From positions 124,001-188,000 of the forward strand of contig NZ_JALJEJ010000001.1 in NCBI RefSeq assembly GCF_022953055.1: a stretch of 64,000 nucleotides of DNA. The letters run 5' to 3'. Numbering within the stretch: the first letter of the stretch is position 1; the number at the start of each line of letters is the position of its first letter. Shown piece by piece: positions 1-8,547 of the stretch. Origin of the DNA: Mucilaginibacter straminoryzae. Its GTDB lineage: Bacteria > Bacteroidota > Bacteroidia > Sphingobacteriales > Sphingobacteriaceae. The position numbers and the translations under genes are program-made. The notes under the pieces were generated by a model. It searched no databases and was not told the origin of the DNA. It saw nothing but the letters and a program-made list of their open reading frames with translations.

Positions 1-1005
1 GTACCTAAATTCTGAAGCGTACTCCACCTCTACCGGTACGCGTGCATACTCTTCTATCAGGTATTCGCCTACCAGGCCTGCATGCCATGAAGTGCCGCAG
101 GCAACGATAATGATCCGGTCGACATTCTTCAGCTTATCGCTGTACTCTTTAATACCGCCCAGCTGTACTTTGCCCTGTTGGGGATAAACCCGGCCGCGAA
201 GACAATCACGTACAGAGCGGGGCTGTTCGTAGATCTCTTTCAGCATGAAATGATCATATCCGCCTTTCTCCAGCATCTCCAGCTGTAATTCCAGCTTTTG
301 GATGTACGGAGTTTGTACGGTATTGTCGATCGTCTTTACCAGCAGGTCGTCCCGACGGATGTAAGCAATCTCATTATCATTAAGGTAGATCACGTTCTTG
401 GTGTATTCTACAATCGGGGTAGCATCCGAAGCGATGAAGTATTCGCCCTTACCTACGCCAATTACCATGGGGCTGCCCTTACGTGCAGCGATCACCATAT
501 CCGGGTCATCAGCACTCATGATCACGATTGCATAAGCACCGATCACACGGTTCAGCGCCACACGGACAGCTTCCTGAAGATCAAGCCCGGTTTCATTCTG
601 GATGTCCTCTACCAGATGGATCAGCACCTCAGTGTCGGTATCGCTTTTAAAAATGTGCCCTTTGCCTAATAATGCTTCTTTAATTACATTATAGTTTTCA
701 ATGATACCGTTGTGGATGATCGTCAGCTTACGGTCGCCGGATGAGTGGGGGTGCGAGTTACGGTCGCTCGGCGCCCCGTGGGTAGCCCAGCGGGTATGCC
801 CCATTCCAATGGTACCTGATGTGTCTATCCCTTTTACAAAATCTTCCAGGTCGCTAACTTTACCTGCTTTTTTGTAAACGCGCATTTCTTTATCCAGCAG
901 CGCTACGCCTGCGCTGTCATACCCCCGATATTCTAATCGGTGCAAACCCTTAATAATAATAGGATAAGCGTCTCTGTAGCCGATATAGCCAACAATTCCA
1001 CACAT
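1..1005 (-). CDS. glmS: Glutamine-fructose-6-phosphate aminotransferase (isomerizing), 3' end cut by window edge
   Basis: Makes glucosamine-6-phosphate from fructose-6-phosphate and glutamine, the first step toward UDP-GlcNAc for peptidoglycan and LPS, in the cytoplasm. The translation begins M-C-G-I-V-G-Y-I-G; Cys2 is the family's catalytic N-terminal nucleophile exposed after Met removal. The class-II glutamine amidotransferase domain follows (HTRWATHG, HNGIIENY motifs). A linker then leads into the first SIS sugar-isomerase domain (IIVACGTSWHAG). Only 335 of about 610 residues are inside the window; the reading frame is open to base 1. A minus-strand TAnnTTTG box lies about 35 bases upstream of the start. 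I see no glmS-ribozyme-like leader, as expected outside Firmicutes. Identification is secure. Confidence 0.97.
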   Translation of the reverse strand, partial: MCGIVGYIGYRDAYPIIIKGLHRLEYRGYDSAGVALLDKEMRVYKKAGKVSDLEDFVKGIDTSGTIGMGHTRWATHGAPSDRNSHPHSSGDRKLTIIHNGIIENYNVIKEALLGKGHIFKSDTDTEVLIHLVEDIQNETGLDLQEAVRVALNRVIGAYAIVIMSADDPDMVIAARKGSPMVIGVGKGEYFIASDATPIVEYTKNVIYLNDNEIAYIRRDDLLVKTIDNTVQTPYIQKLELQLEMLEKGGYDHFMLKEIYEQPRSVRDCLRGRVYPQQGKVQLGGIKEYSDKLKNVDRIIIVACGTSWHAGLVGEYLIEEYARVPVEVEYASEFRY

Positions 1006-1039
1006 AAAAAACTCTGTTTAATTTGATGATTGATTCCTG

Positions 1040-1047
1040 CAAAAATA
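1040..1047 (-). promoter_or_regulatory. Predicted -7 box of glmS
   Basis: On the minus strand this reads TATTTTTG, a full match to the Bacteroidota -7 consensus TAnnTTTG. It sits about 35 bases upstream of the glmS ATG, giving a short leader. The match is seen; the function is inferred. Confidence 0.5.
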
Positions 1048-1096
1048 ATCAGGCAGGTTAGAAAAAAAACTGCAGCAACATTTTTATGGATATGGC

Positions 1097-1125
1097 AAAA
1101 AAAATCCCCCTTGGTTTAAGGAGGA
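1097..1125 (-). terminator. Rho-independent terminator after the DUF4270 gene
   Basis: Read on the minus strand, an 8-bp stem (one G.U pair) with a 5-base loop is followed directly by eight T residues. It lies 12 bases beyond the stop codon of the DUF4270 gene and separates it from glmS, which points the same way. Confidence 0.75.
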
Positions 1126-1136
1126 CTTTCTTTGGA

Positions 1137-2564
1137 TTATTTCGTTTTGGTGTAAAGAATATTTAGCCGCATCCGGTACTGGTAATTTGCGGAAGCCTTA
1201 TTGGATATACCTCCGACAGCGATTACCCTGCCTATCGCATCAGGGCTGGCATCAATACTGACAACTGTTGAAGTGGCAAACGGTGTTGGCGCAATGTAGG
1301 TGCCGTAGTCGATCAGCTTACCACGCATCAGATCAGAGATATAGCCGGTGATCACAAAGTGGTATTCTTTTTTAACAGAATTATAATACCCGCCAAAAAC
1401 ATCAGCACTGATAAACCGTGGGTCAGTAGCGATGCCATTAGCCGTCAGGTTACCCTGCGCATCGGGTATATACGTACGTCTTTTAGAAATATCCAGGCGA
1501 TACATTGTTAGTTTACCCTGTGGCGTATAAGGAATATCAGACCCGGGCAGTACGCTTACAATCAGCTCGGCGCGATTGATGGCAATATTGCCGCCTGCGT
1601 TGTTCATAAAGTTCTTCAGGTAAGGGAAAGAAATTTTAGCCCTTGTACCAACAAGCCCGTCAAGATAAACTACTTCCTGAGAAGTGGTAGTTGCCAGCGC
1701 GTTTTTAACAGCCGTAGTGTAATTATTATGCTTTATCTCGGTCGCGAAATTATTGGCCGGTAAAGAAACCACAGCAGTATCTATACTGGTACCGGTATTG
1801 TTGCGGTAATAAATATCAACGGTTGTAGAGTCCATATTAAAGAACATCCGGCCGCCGGTCCCTACCTGGTTTTTATCTAAGGTAAGGTATAAGCCTTTTA
1901 CCTGGTTCTGAAACAGACTGTTTGAAGCCAAAGCGTTAGCAGATGCACCGAATAGGTTAGTCTTGAAGAAATCGGTATTCAATTTTACGCGGATCTGCGG
2001 ATTTACTTTCTTCAGTGTATCGGCTTTACCGGTAACAATGTCCGTAATTTTAATTTTGGTACCCGGCCTGGCATTAAAAGTTAGTGTACCTAACTGGTTA
2101 CTACTGTTATACGGAAAAATTGCGGTGTTGTAATACACAGTAGACGGGCTTGGGCGATTAACCAGCTGATACGCGTTAAGCTTGTACCGGGTAGTTAAAG
2201 AATCCCCGTAAAAAGCGTTAGCGGTTGCATATTTCATTACCAATACGGCCGAATCAACGGTGATGGTGCCGGTTGGTACGGTGTACGCACTTGACGACGG
2301 CAGGTTTAAGCTAGTTGCAATGTTAGCCTCGCTTGTGCCAATAACTGGGTCTTTGAAATAGGCTAACGGCGCAGGTGTTAAACTTCCTGTGCTCACACTG
2401 TCCTCGGGTACAGTATTGGTAAATACCGTAGCGGTATCTATCAATGTACCGTTCACCTGGCTGGCATCGTCTATTGATAAACCGATGTTGTTTTCGTTTT
2501 TACAACTATTAAAAAGAAAAAGACTTATCAACAGGGTTAATAAGTCTATCCGGAAAAATTTCAT
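1137..2564 (-). CDS. DUF4270 family lipoprotein
   Basis: A 475-residue surface or periplasmic lipoprotein. The start M-K-F-F-R is followed by a hydrophobic stretch and the lipobox-type F-N-S-C (Cys about 21), then a long region rich in Ser, Thr and Asn as in Bacteroidota envelope proteins. I assign it to DUF4270 from its overall look and its usual position beside the GT5 protein and panC/panD in Sphingobacteriaceae. The molecular role is unknown. It starts 17 bases downstream of the half-size glycogen synthase gene, so the two are probably co-transcribed from the promoter before the latter and end at the hairpin at 1097-1125. No catalytic motif is visible. Confidence 0.8.
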   Translation of the reverse strand: MKFFRIDLLTLLISLFLFNSCKNENNIGLSIDDASQVNGTLIDTATVFTNTVPEDSVSTGSLTPAPLAYFKDPVIGTSEANIATSLNLPSSSAYTVPTGTITVDSAVLVMKYATANAFYGDSLTTRYKLNAYQLVNRPSPSTVYYNTAIFPYNSSNQLGTLTFNARPGTKIKITDIVTGKADTLKKVNPQIRVKLNTDFFKTNLFGASANALASNSLFQNQVKGLYLTLDKNQVGTGGRMFFNMDSTTVDIYYRNNTGTSIDTAVVSLPANNFATEIKHNNYTTAVKNALATTTSQEVVYLDGLVGTRAKISFPYLKNFMNNAGGNIAINRAELIVSVLPGSDIPYTPQGKLTMYRLDISKRRTYIPDAQGNLTANGIATDPRFISADVFGGYYNSVKKEYHFVITGYISDLMRGKLIDYGTYIAPTPFATSTVVSIDASPDAIGRVIAVGGISNKASANYQYRMRLNILYTKTK

Positions 2565-2581
2565 ATATGTCCTTCAAATCT

Positions 2582-3406
2582 TTAAGCAACGTTCACCAAT
2601 TCTTCGTTGGTAATTTCGTCGTAAAAATTGTAATAATTTTCGAAATCTAAAGTCGATTTGTATTCCATAACCGCTTTTTGACTCTTTTTAACATTATTTA
2701 ACACATCCTGGTCAATATCTTCACTGGCCAGCACAATGCCGTCGCTGTATTGGATAGCACCTGTGTATAATGAAGAATTAGTACCTGGTTTGTATACTTC
2801 AGTATGGCCTTCGTTCATGTCGCTCATTACCGCTTTGCGTGCAAAGTCAGCGTCTAAGGTCTCATTAAACTCATTTCCATAAATAGAGTAAACAATTTTT
2901 GAATGCTTAAAGGTGGGGTCGTCCTTGTAAGTATTCTTTAAATAAGCGGGTACCAGTGCACTCATCCAACCATGGCAGTGTACAATATCAGGCGCCCAGC
3001 CTAATTTCTTTACAGTTTCCAATGCACCCTTGCAAAAGAAGATCATGCGCTCGTCATTGTCAGCATAAAACTTCCCATCTTTATCATTAAACACATGCTT
3101 ACGCTGAAAATACTCTTCATTGTCTAAAAAGTATACCTGCATACGAGCCGACGGGATTGAGGCCACTTTAATGATCAGTGGATTATCATTGTCATTGATA
3201 ATGATATTCATTCCCGATAAGCGTATAACTTCATGCAGACGGTTCCTGCGCTCATTAATGTTTCCGAAACGCGGCATCAGGATACGGATTTCAAAACCCT
3301 TATCCTGCATCGCTTGTGGCAATTGCCTGGTTATTTCAGAAATTTTAGTGAGTTCGAGGAAAGGCGACATTTCATGAGTTATAAACAGAAGCTTAGATTT
3401 ACCCAT
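2582..3406 (-). CDS. Glycogen/starch synthase N-domain-like protein (GT5), half size
   Basis: 274 residues matching only the N-terminal Rossmann half of GT5 glycogen synthases (KLLFITHEMSPF start; ILMPRFG; DIVHCHGWMSALVP). Normal GlgA proteins are about 475-500 residues with a second GT1-type domain carrying the catalytic E-x7-E; that half is absent. The N-terminal ADP-glucose-binding K-x-G-G-L is replaced by T-K-I-S-E-I. It therefore probably does not work as a normal synthase. The same short form beside DUF4270 and panC/panD is, to my knowledge, common in Sphingobacteriaceae and usually annotated glycogen synthase. A minus-strand TATATTTG box about 55 bases upstream likely drives it together with the DUF4270 gene. 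Confidence 0.75.
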   Translation of the reverse strand: MGKSKLLFITHEMSPFLELTKISEITRQLPQAMQDKGFEIRILMPRFGNINERRNRLHEVIRLSGMNIIINDNDNPLIIKVASIPSARMQVYFLDNEEYFQRKHVFNDKDGKFYADNDERMIFFCKGALETVKKLGWAPDIVHCHGWMSALVPAYLKNTYKDDPTFKHSKIVYSIYGNEFNETLDADFARKAVMSDMNEGHTEVYKPGTNSSLYTGAIQYSDGIVLASEDIDQDVLNNVKKSQKAVMEYKSTLDFENYYNFYDEITNEELVNVA

Positions 3407-3461
3407 CTCTTACAATTATTTAAATAAATTTTTATCGAACCCCCAAAAAAATTTGAGTGTG

Positions 3462-3469
3462 CAAATATA
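3462..3469 (-). promoter_or_regulatory. Predicted -7 box of the GT5-like/DUF4270 unit
   Basis: The minus strand reads TATATTTG, a full TAnnTTTG match about 55 bases upstream of the start codon, in the 161-base gap divergent from panC. Confidence 0.45.
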
Positions 3470-3567
3470 CATATTATGTTAGTAAATATCAACGTATTGT
3501 GCAACTAATGTTTGGTAATCTTTAACCAATTACACAACTTTGCCAACTTTTTTGACTTTCAGCAACT

Positions 3568-4404
3568 TTGAAAATATTCAATACCAAAGCGGCTCTGCAG
3601 CAGTATCTGCTTCAAATCCGTCAATCAGGGCAAACAATAGGGTTGGTGCCAACAATGGGGGCATTGCACCAGGGGCACCTCTCGCTGCTGCGCCAATCGC
3701 AACAATTTTGCGACATTACCGTGTGCAGCATATTTGTGAACCCTACACAGTTTAATAACCCCGACGATCTGGAAAAGTACCCGCGGCCGATTGAACAGGA
3801 TATTCAAAAACTGGAAGCAGCTGGCTGCGATGTATTGTTCAACCCAGAGGTAAGCGAAATGTATGCCGGTAATGAGCAATGGCATATTGGCCTTGGTCAG
3901 CTCGAACATTTGCTGGAAGGTGAGTTCCGGCCGGGGCATTACCAGGGCGTTACGCAGGTGGTTTACAAACTGTTTGATATCGTAAAGCCGGATGTGGCTT
4001 TCTTTGGCCAGAAAGACTATCAGCAGTTTCTGGTGATCAGTAAAATGGTGCAGCTTAAACAGCTGCCGGTTAAGTTGCAGATGTGCCCCATCGAACGGGA
4101 ACCAGAAGGCCTGGCCATGAGTTCGCGGAATATACACCTGAAACCTGCTGATCGTGAACATGCACTGGTGCTTTCTAAAGCTTTAAAGTTTGTGGTTGAC
4201 AACTATAACGGCAGTAACCTGCAACAGGTGAAAGCGCAAGCCAGTGAAATGATCCGGAATGAGCCAGGCGTAAAGCTGGATTATTTTGAGATGGCTGATG
4301 GTGAAACTTTGCTGCCTGCAACAGACCAGACGCTTGGTATTGTTGCGTTAACGGCTGCCGAAGTGGGTACTACCCGCCTGATAGACAATATGATAATCCG
4401 CTGA
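3568..4404 (+). CDS. panC: Pantothenate synthetase (pantoate--beta-alanine ligase)
   Basis: Condenses pantoate with beta-alanine using ATP, the last step of pantothenate (vitamin B5, coenzyme A precursor) synthesis. The 278 residues match family length. Seen are the LVPTMGALHQGHLSL nucleotide-binding motif, FVNPTQF, the FFGQKDYQQ motif and the S-S-R-N (KMSK-like) loop. The start is taken as TTG at 3568, giving M-K-I-F-N-T-K-A as in relatives; no in-frame ATG precedes the conserved part. panD follows 45 bases downstream but has its own promoter box. No pantoate-making gene (panB, panE) is visible nearby. The family call is certain; the TTG start is the likely choice. Confidence 0.96.
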   Translation: MKIFNTKAALQQYLLQIRQSGQTIGLVPTMGALHQGHLSLLRQSQQFCDITVCSIFVNPTQFNNPDDLEKYPRPIEQDIQKLEAAGCDVLFNPEVSEMYAGNEQWHIGLGQLEHLLEGEFRPGHYQGVTQVVYKLFDIVKPDVAFFGQKDYQQFLVISKMVQLKQLPVKLQMCPIEREPEGLAMSSRNIHLKPADREHALVLSKALKFVVDNYNGSNLQQVKAQASEMIRNEPGVKLDYFEMADGETLLPATDQTLGIVALTAAEVGTTRLIDNMIIR

Positions 4405-4437
4405 TGCGGCCCTGTTCCAATTACCTGAACATTGTTA

Positions 4438-4445
4438 TAACTTTG
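4438..4445 (+). promoter_or_regulatory. Predicted -7 box of panD, near-leaderless
   Basis: TAACTTTG matches TAnnTTTG exactly and ends only 4 bases before the panD ATG at 4450. Transcription would start at or within a few bases of the start codon, so panD mRNA may be leaderless. Confidence 0.5.
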
Positions 4446-4449
4446 CACC

Positions 4450-4800
4450 ATGATTATTGAGGTTTTAAAATCGAAGATCCACCGGGTTAAAGTAACACAG
4501 GCCGAACTGAATTATGTAGGCAGTATTACCATTGACGAGGATCTGATAGAAGCAGCCAATATTATCCCGAACGAAAAGGTGCAGATTGTGAACAATAATA
4601 ACGGTGCGCGATTTGAAACCTATGTAATTAAAGGAGAACGTGGCAGCGGTACGGTGTGTCTTAACGGTGCGACTGCCCGTTTAGCACAGGTGGGCGATAT
4701 TGTGATTATCATGTCATACGCGCATATGGAAATGGAAGAGGCAAAAAAATATCAGCCTATCCTGGTATTTCCGGATACAGATAATAAGCTGATTAAGTAA
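4450..4800 (+). CDS. panD: Aspartate 1-decarboxylase proenzyme
   Basis: Decarboxylates L-aspartate to beta-alanine, the second substrate of PanC. It is a pyruvoyl enzyme made by self-cleavage of a proenzyme. Its 116 residues match the family. The cleavage site is visible as N-Y-V-G24-S25, where Ser25 would become the pyruvoyl group. K9 and the I-H-R-V-K-V-T segment in the beta chain, and the N-G-A-T-A-R motif in the alpha chain, are present. panC upstream makes this a compact pantothenate pair, although panD appears to have its own promoter. Confidence 0.97.
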   Translation: MIIEVLKSKIHRVKVTQAELNYVGSITIDEDLIEAANIIPNEKVQIVNNNNGARFETYVIKGERGSGTVCLNGATARLAQVGDIVIIMSYAHMEMEEAKKYQPILVFPDTDNKLIK

Positions 4801-4826
4801 ATTAGCACGGTAAATAACCGTCAAAA

Positions 4827-5810
4827 ATGCGATCAGCTTACCTAACCTTATTATTCCTGCTCTTTACACTTGTTACCTTCGCGCAAAAGCCCAAGCGCAG
4901 AAACATTTACTTCTATAAGAATGACAATACCCGTGTGGAGAGCGCAGACAGTGCGGATTATATCCAGATCGTAAGCGAGCCTGATTCTGGTTCGCAATTG
5001 TATAATGTAGAAGAATTTTATAAGAATGATACCCGGCGGTTGATTGGTAAATCTACCCGCATTAACCCTGTTCGTCTGGATGGCACAGTGGCAATGTTCT
5101 ATCCGAATGGCAACAAAAAGATGTATGCCGAATACACAGACGGCTTCCTGTCAGGCAAAGTTTACCAGTATTATCCAAACGGCAAGCGCTATATCATTAA
5201 AGAGTATGTGGTAGATCAAAAGGAATTGGCCATTAAAGCTTACCTGGCAAATCGCGATTCGATCATCACTTCGGTGTTTGATTCGACGGGGAAACCTTTA
5301 GCCGAAAACGGAAACGGGCAATACGTAAGATATTTAAACAACTTTAAAGATATTGGCGAGCAGGCTACTATTAAAGATGGCCACTTTGACGGTAAGCTTT
5401 CTGGTTTTGACGAGCGGGGCAAAATTACGTTTGAAGAAACCTATGACCACGGGAAGCTGATCAGCGGCTTTTCCACAGATTCAGCCGGAGTAAAATACCT
5501 TTATCAACAGCGCTATGTTTCGGGGCAATACCCAGGCGGTCTTTCTGCTTTAGGCAGATACCTTGGCATGAACATCAGGTATCCGGATGAAGCACGACGG
5601 GCAAACATACAGGGTACAGTGGCCATAAGGTTTACCATTCGCCGCGACGGAACGGTTGATGATCTTAAAGTGCTTAACCCGGTTTCGCCCGAGTTAGACC
5701 AGGAAGCTTTAAGGGTGGTGGAGAAAATGCCGAAGTGGAATAAAGGATACGCCTATGGTCGCCCCGTTCCATTTAGCTATGTAGTGCCTGTTTCGTTTCG
5801 GCTGCAGTAA
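4827..5810 (+). CDS. MORN-repeat protein with C-terminal TonB domain
   Basis: 327 residues. A signal peptide (cleavage near T-F-A-Q) is followed by two to three MORN_2/YwqK-type repeats (Y-P-N-G-N-K and Y-Y-P-N-G-K patterns, residues about 85-125) and a TonB C-terminal domain at about 240-327 (NIRYPDEARRANIQGTV ending in S-Y-V-V-P-V-S-F). TonB-C domains couple inner-membrane proton motive force to outer-membrane receptors. This protein lacks the usual N-terminal transmembrane anchor plus Pro-rich linker, so a periplasmic or outer-membrane role is possible. It starts 26 bases after panD and may be read from the same transcript. Function is inferred from domains only. Confidence 0.8.
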   Translation: MRSAYLTLLFLLFTLVTFAQKPKRRNIYFYKNDNTRVESADSADYIQIVSEPDSGSQLYNVEEFYKNDTRRLIGKSTRINPVRLDGTVAMFYPNGNKKMYAEYTDGFLSGKVYQYYPNGKRYIIKEYVVDQKELAIKAYLANRDSIITSVFDSTGKPLAENGNGQYVRYLNNFKDIGEQATIKDGHFDGKLSGFDERGKITFEETYDHGKLISGFSTDSAGVKYLYQQRYVSGQYPGGLSALGRYLGMNIRYPDEARRANIQGTVAIRFTIRRDGTVDDLKVLNPVSPELDQEALRVVEKMPKWNKGYAYGRPVPFSYVVPVSFRLQ

Positions 5811-5910
5811 TTATTTTTCGGGTTTATCTGCAGTCTGCATAGTATTTAGGGCTTTTTCATTACGTCAATTACGATAGTTGTAAGACTACTGGTTTATAGC
5901 GCTTTTATAT

Positions 5911-6474
5911 TTAATTCACATGAAGTGTGCTATAGTCAACTGAATAATCATACGGGATATATTCCATAGTTTGATAGGCTGGTTTACCAAACATCGGTAA
6001 CACGCGTTCATCATATTTGGCTTTTATAGTCTGCTTCAATTCCAGTTCAATATCTTCGATCATTTGCGGGGTCACGGGAAAGTCTGTTGGAAATGAAAAA
6101 TGGACTTCTTTAATTAATCCACTTTGCTGAAAGTAAAAAATGATATATAAATAGCTTTTGCCATTAGCTAATTGTTGGAATAGCTCTGGGCCTAAAGCCT
6201 TTTTTACAATAGTATTGATTTGATTTTTATTAACCTTAAGGCCTATAATTTCCGGATTGCCTACCAAAAGAGGCGGTGCATGTAGTTTGACTTTGCCCAA
6301 CTTATTCTCTACGTTATTAAGGGAAACATAAGCTTTTTTGTAGCCTTTATTTACTTTAACCGTATACTTGGTTTGCTTAGCGCTTACAACGCCGGTACTA
6401 TAGAGCGTTTGTGCTTTTGCTAAAGAAATTACCGCTGTTAGCGCAATAAGGAATAACGTCTTTTTCACGAGCAT
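5911..6474 (-). CDS. Secreted protein of unknown function, tandem paralogue A
   Basis: 187 residues with a clear signal peptide ending A-K-A-Q. No family that I recognise. It is a full-length paralogue of the next gene upstream (6526-7086): both share the order T-G-[VI]-V, NPEIIGLKV-x-K-N-Q-I, a L-G-P-x-L-F-Q block, G-L-I-K-E-V, TPQMIE[DN]IE, and a Y-I-P-x-x-Y-S end. The middle-to-end part looks like a small alpha/beta fold loosely reminiscent of TonB-C, but I cannot support that. The two copies and the broken gene further upstream all point left and may form one transcript. M-L-V-K-K may start at the ATG or at the internal GTG. Confidence 0.7.
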   Translation of the reverse strand: MLVKKTLFLIALTAVISLAKAQTLYSTGVVSAKQTKYTVKVNKGYKKAYVSLNNVENKLGKVKLHAPPLLVGNPEIIGLKVNKNQINTIVKKALGPELFQQLANGKSYLYIIFYFQQSGLIKEVHFSFPTDFPVTPQMIEDIELELKQTIKAKYDERVLPMFGKPAYQTMEYIPYDYSVDYSTLHVN

Positions 6475-6525
6475 TAGGAATTTAGCAAAAAGTTATATGG
6501 ATATCTTCTTAGATAGTTTTTGTTA

Positions 6526-7086
6526 TTATTTAACCTCTAATGAATGTGAATCTAAAGAATAATAAAAAGGTATGTAGCTCATCGTTTTATAAACGGGGCC
6601 ATTGAAATTAGGTATGGTACGTTCATCAAATCTTGCTTTTAATTTTTCCTTCAGCCGTGTTTCGATATTCTCGATCATCTGTGGTGTAATGGCTAAATTT
6701 GATGGAAAGAAAAAGAAGACTTCTTTAATTAAGCCGTCTTGACCGAAACGAAAATCAATATCTATAAAATTTTTAGGATTCTTTAAAAGTTCTTGAAATA
6801 ATCCAGGGCCTAAGGACTCTTTTATTATTTCGTTAATCTGGTTTTTGTCCACCTTTAATCCGATGATCTCCGGATTAGAGATAACAACACTCGGAGCTTT
6901 TAGCCTGGCATTGTATAATTGGCTATTAATGTTCCTAACCGAAACGTACTCTTTGCTGTTTTCTTTTTTTAATACAACCTGATATTTATTTTGCTTAGCA
7001 GTTACAATACCTGTTTGAAATATTGTTTGCGCCTTTGCTGCAGTTGCTAAAACGGTTAGCGTAACAGTTATAAATATTTTTTTCAT
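6526..7086 (-). CDS. Secreted protein of unknown function, tandem paralogue B
   Basis: 186 residues, signal peptide M-K-K-I-F to A-K-A-Q. It aligns over its whole length with paralogue A at 5911-6474, showing an old tandem duplication (clearly diverged but co-linear without large gaps). It starts only 3 bases downstream of the stop of the disrupted lipoprotein gene, so these genes probably formed an operon. Function is unknown and no catalytic residues are obvious. Confidence 0.7.
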   Translation of the reverse strand: MKKIFITVTLTVLATAAKAQTIFQTGIVTAKQNKYQVVLKKENSKEYVSVRNINSQLYNARLKAPSVVISNPEIIGLKVDKNQINEIIKESLGPGLFQELLKNPKNFIDIDFRFGQDGLIKEVFFFFPSNLAITPQMIENIETRLKEKLKARFDERTIPNFNGPVYKTMSYIPFYYSLDSHSLEVK

Positions 7087-7089
7087 AGT

Positions 7090-8457
7090 TTAATTACAAG
7101 ATTTTGAGGTGACTTTAAAAATAGCCGTTGGTAAAAGGTTATAATTAATCGGACTATAGTGACTATCCCCGGGTTGGTATTGATCCCTGTACTTTTCCAA
7201 AAAATAAAAATAGGTTTGTTTTGCCGTATCATCGGGGAACATTTCTGTGAAACTTTTTGGGAATGAATTCCCGTTATTGGTAATACTTTTTAGCCATGTA
7301 GAGTACTCATTTCTTACACTAGTACTTTGTTGATCCATTGCGGTATAATTAGCCGAAGTTTGAATCATATCACACATGATAGCTGCTTCAAATTCAATAT
7401 TGGCATGGTCATTTACATTACCATAAGTGCCAAATTGGATATTATGAAAAAATTCTTCATCCAGTGTTTTCTCATAAAAAGAAAGGTTGCTATTCCAGGT
7501 AATGGTATTTGAATAATAATCCGTTTGGGCAATTGCGCCGTTTACGGTACTGCCTTTACATACGGTTACCTGTTTTCCGAGATCATTAAAGGCATGCAGC
7601 AATGCTTTTTGTAAGCAGTTACCATTATTCATATTGGATATGGTCTGGATGTAATCCATTTGGTCTGCATAAGTCATCGCGTTGCAAGGCTTGGCATTAA
7701 TAGAATCTAATAATACCGTATTCGGATCGTCTCCTCCGCCCTGGTTTCCCCCGCAAGCCATTTTAATTTTTAAGATGCCCTTTCTATCTCGTTGCCCTAT
7801 GGCGTCACATTCAACTTCTTCCCCTTCACAAGTTGTAAAAACGTATTCTTCGCTAACTAACTCGCCGTCTATATAAGTTTGCCAGTACCAATCAATACAG
7901 GCGTTGGTTTTTTTATTTTTACCTTGAATCACTTTTTTCCCGGCAGAATTTTTGCCAACTAAGATTTTGGTGACGCTATTAATGCCGCTGGTATAAGTTT
8001 TTAACTTTTTTATACTGTTTTTCCAGTCCGATAAAATAATATCTCCTGTAAAATCAAGATTGGTCTTTTTTTCAAAATTGGTAATAAGGTTATCAGTTCT
8101 ACCTCTAAGTTCATATCTTTTTCCGAAGAGGTCAAATATAAATCCGCTTGTAACGCTGCCTTTCGTAATTAGCGCAAGATAACGTAATTGAGTTTTGGTT
8201 GAATCGTCATAAATTAAGTCGGTTGAGATACTTACAATCTAATAAGTTTCGCTATCAACGGTTATAGTATGCGCGGTCGTCCAATTTGCTTGTCTGACGA
8301 GATTATTTACTGTATAAGCATTGGTGCTATCTCCGTTTTGCTTGTTAAGCCATTGCTTTATACTTTCTGCCGTAATATCTGTTTTAATGCTGCTATCAAC
8401 TGTGCGGTTGTTATCCTTCTTGCAACTATGAATTAAAAAGGCAATAAATAATATCAA
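7090..8457 (-). pseudogene. Lipoprotein gene interrupted by an in-frame TAG, probable pseudogene
   Basis: Two open segments lie in the same reading frame: 8457-8242 (hydrophobic leader, lipobox-like I-H-S-C then K-K-D) and 8238-7090. A single TAG at 8241-8239 separates them. The 102 codons between the TAG and the first usable start (GTG at 7932) have no other stop and read like normal protein, so the original product would be about 455 residues. No ATG exists at the 5' end either: upstream of 8457 the frame stays open to a TAA TAA near 8516, offering only TTG or CTG starts. The C-terminal part has an E-E-F-F-H segment that might be a decayed HExxH zinc site. Possible explanations are nonsense mutation, sequencing error, or two separately translated halves. 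A typical N-terminal domain plus C-terminal peptidase-like lipoprotein is my best guess. Confidence 0.75.
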
Positions 8458-8547
8458 TAAAAGCAGATATCGGAAACCCGGAAGTTTGGACAGTTTAGGT
8501 TTTGCTTCTTATTACGATATGGTTTTATAAAAGTTTCAGCTATTTGA

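Noticed and set aside
1..1040. glmS ribozyme or other riboswitch before glmS
   Set aside because: The leader is only about 30 bases; no room for the ribozyme.
7090..7932. Intact 280-residue gene starting at GTG 7932
   Set aside because: The frame continues upstream for 102 more sense codons with protein-like content, and no ribosome site stands out at the GTG.
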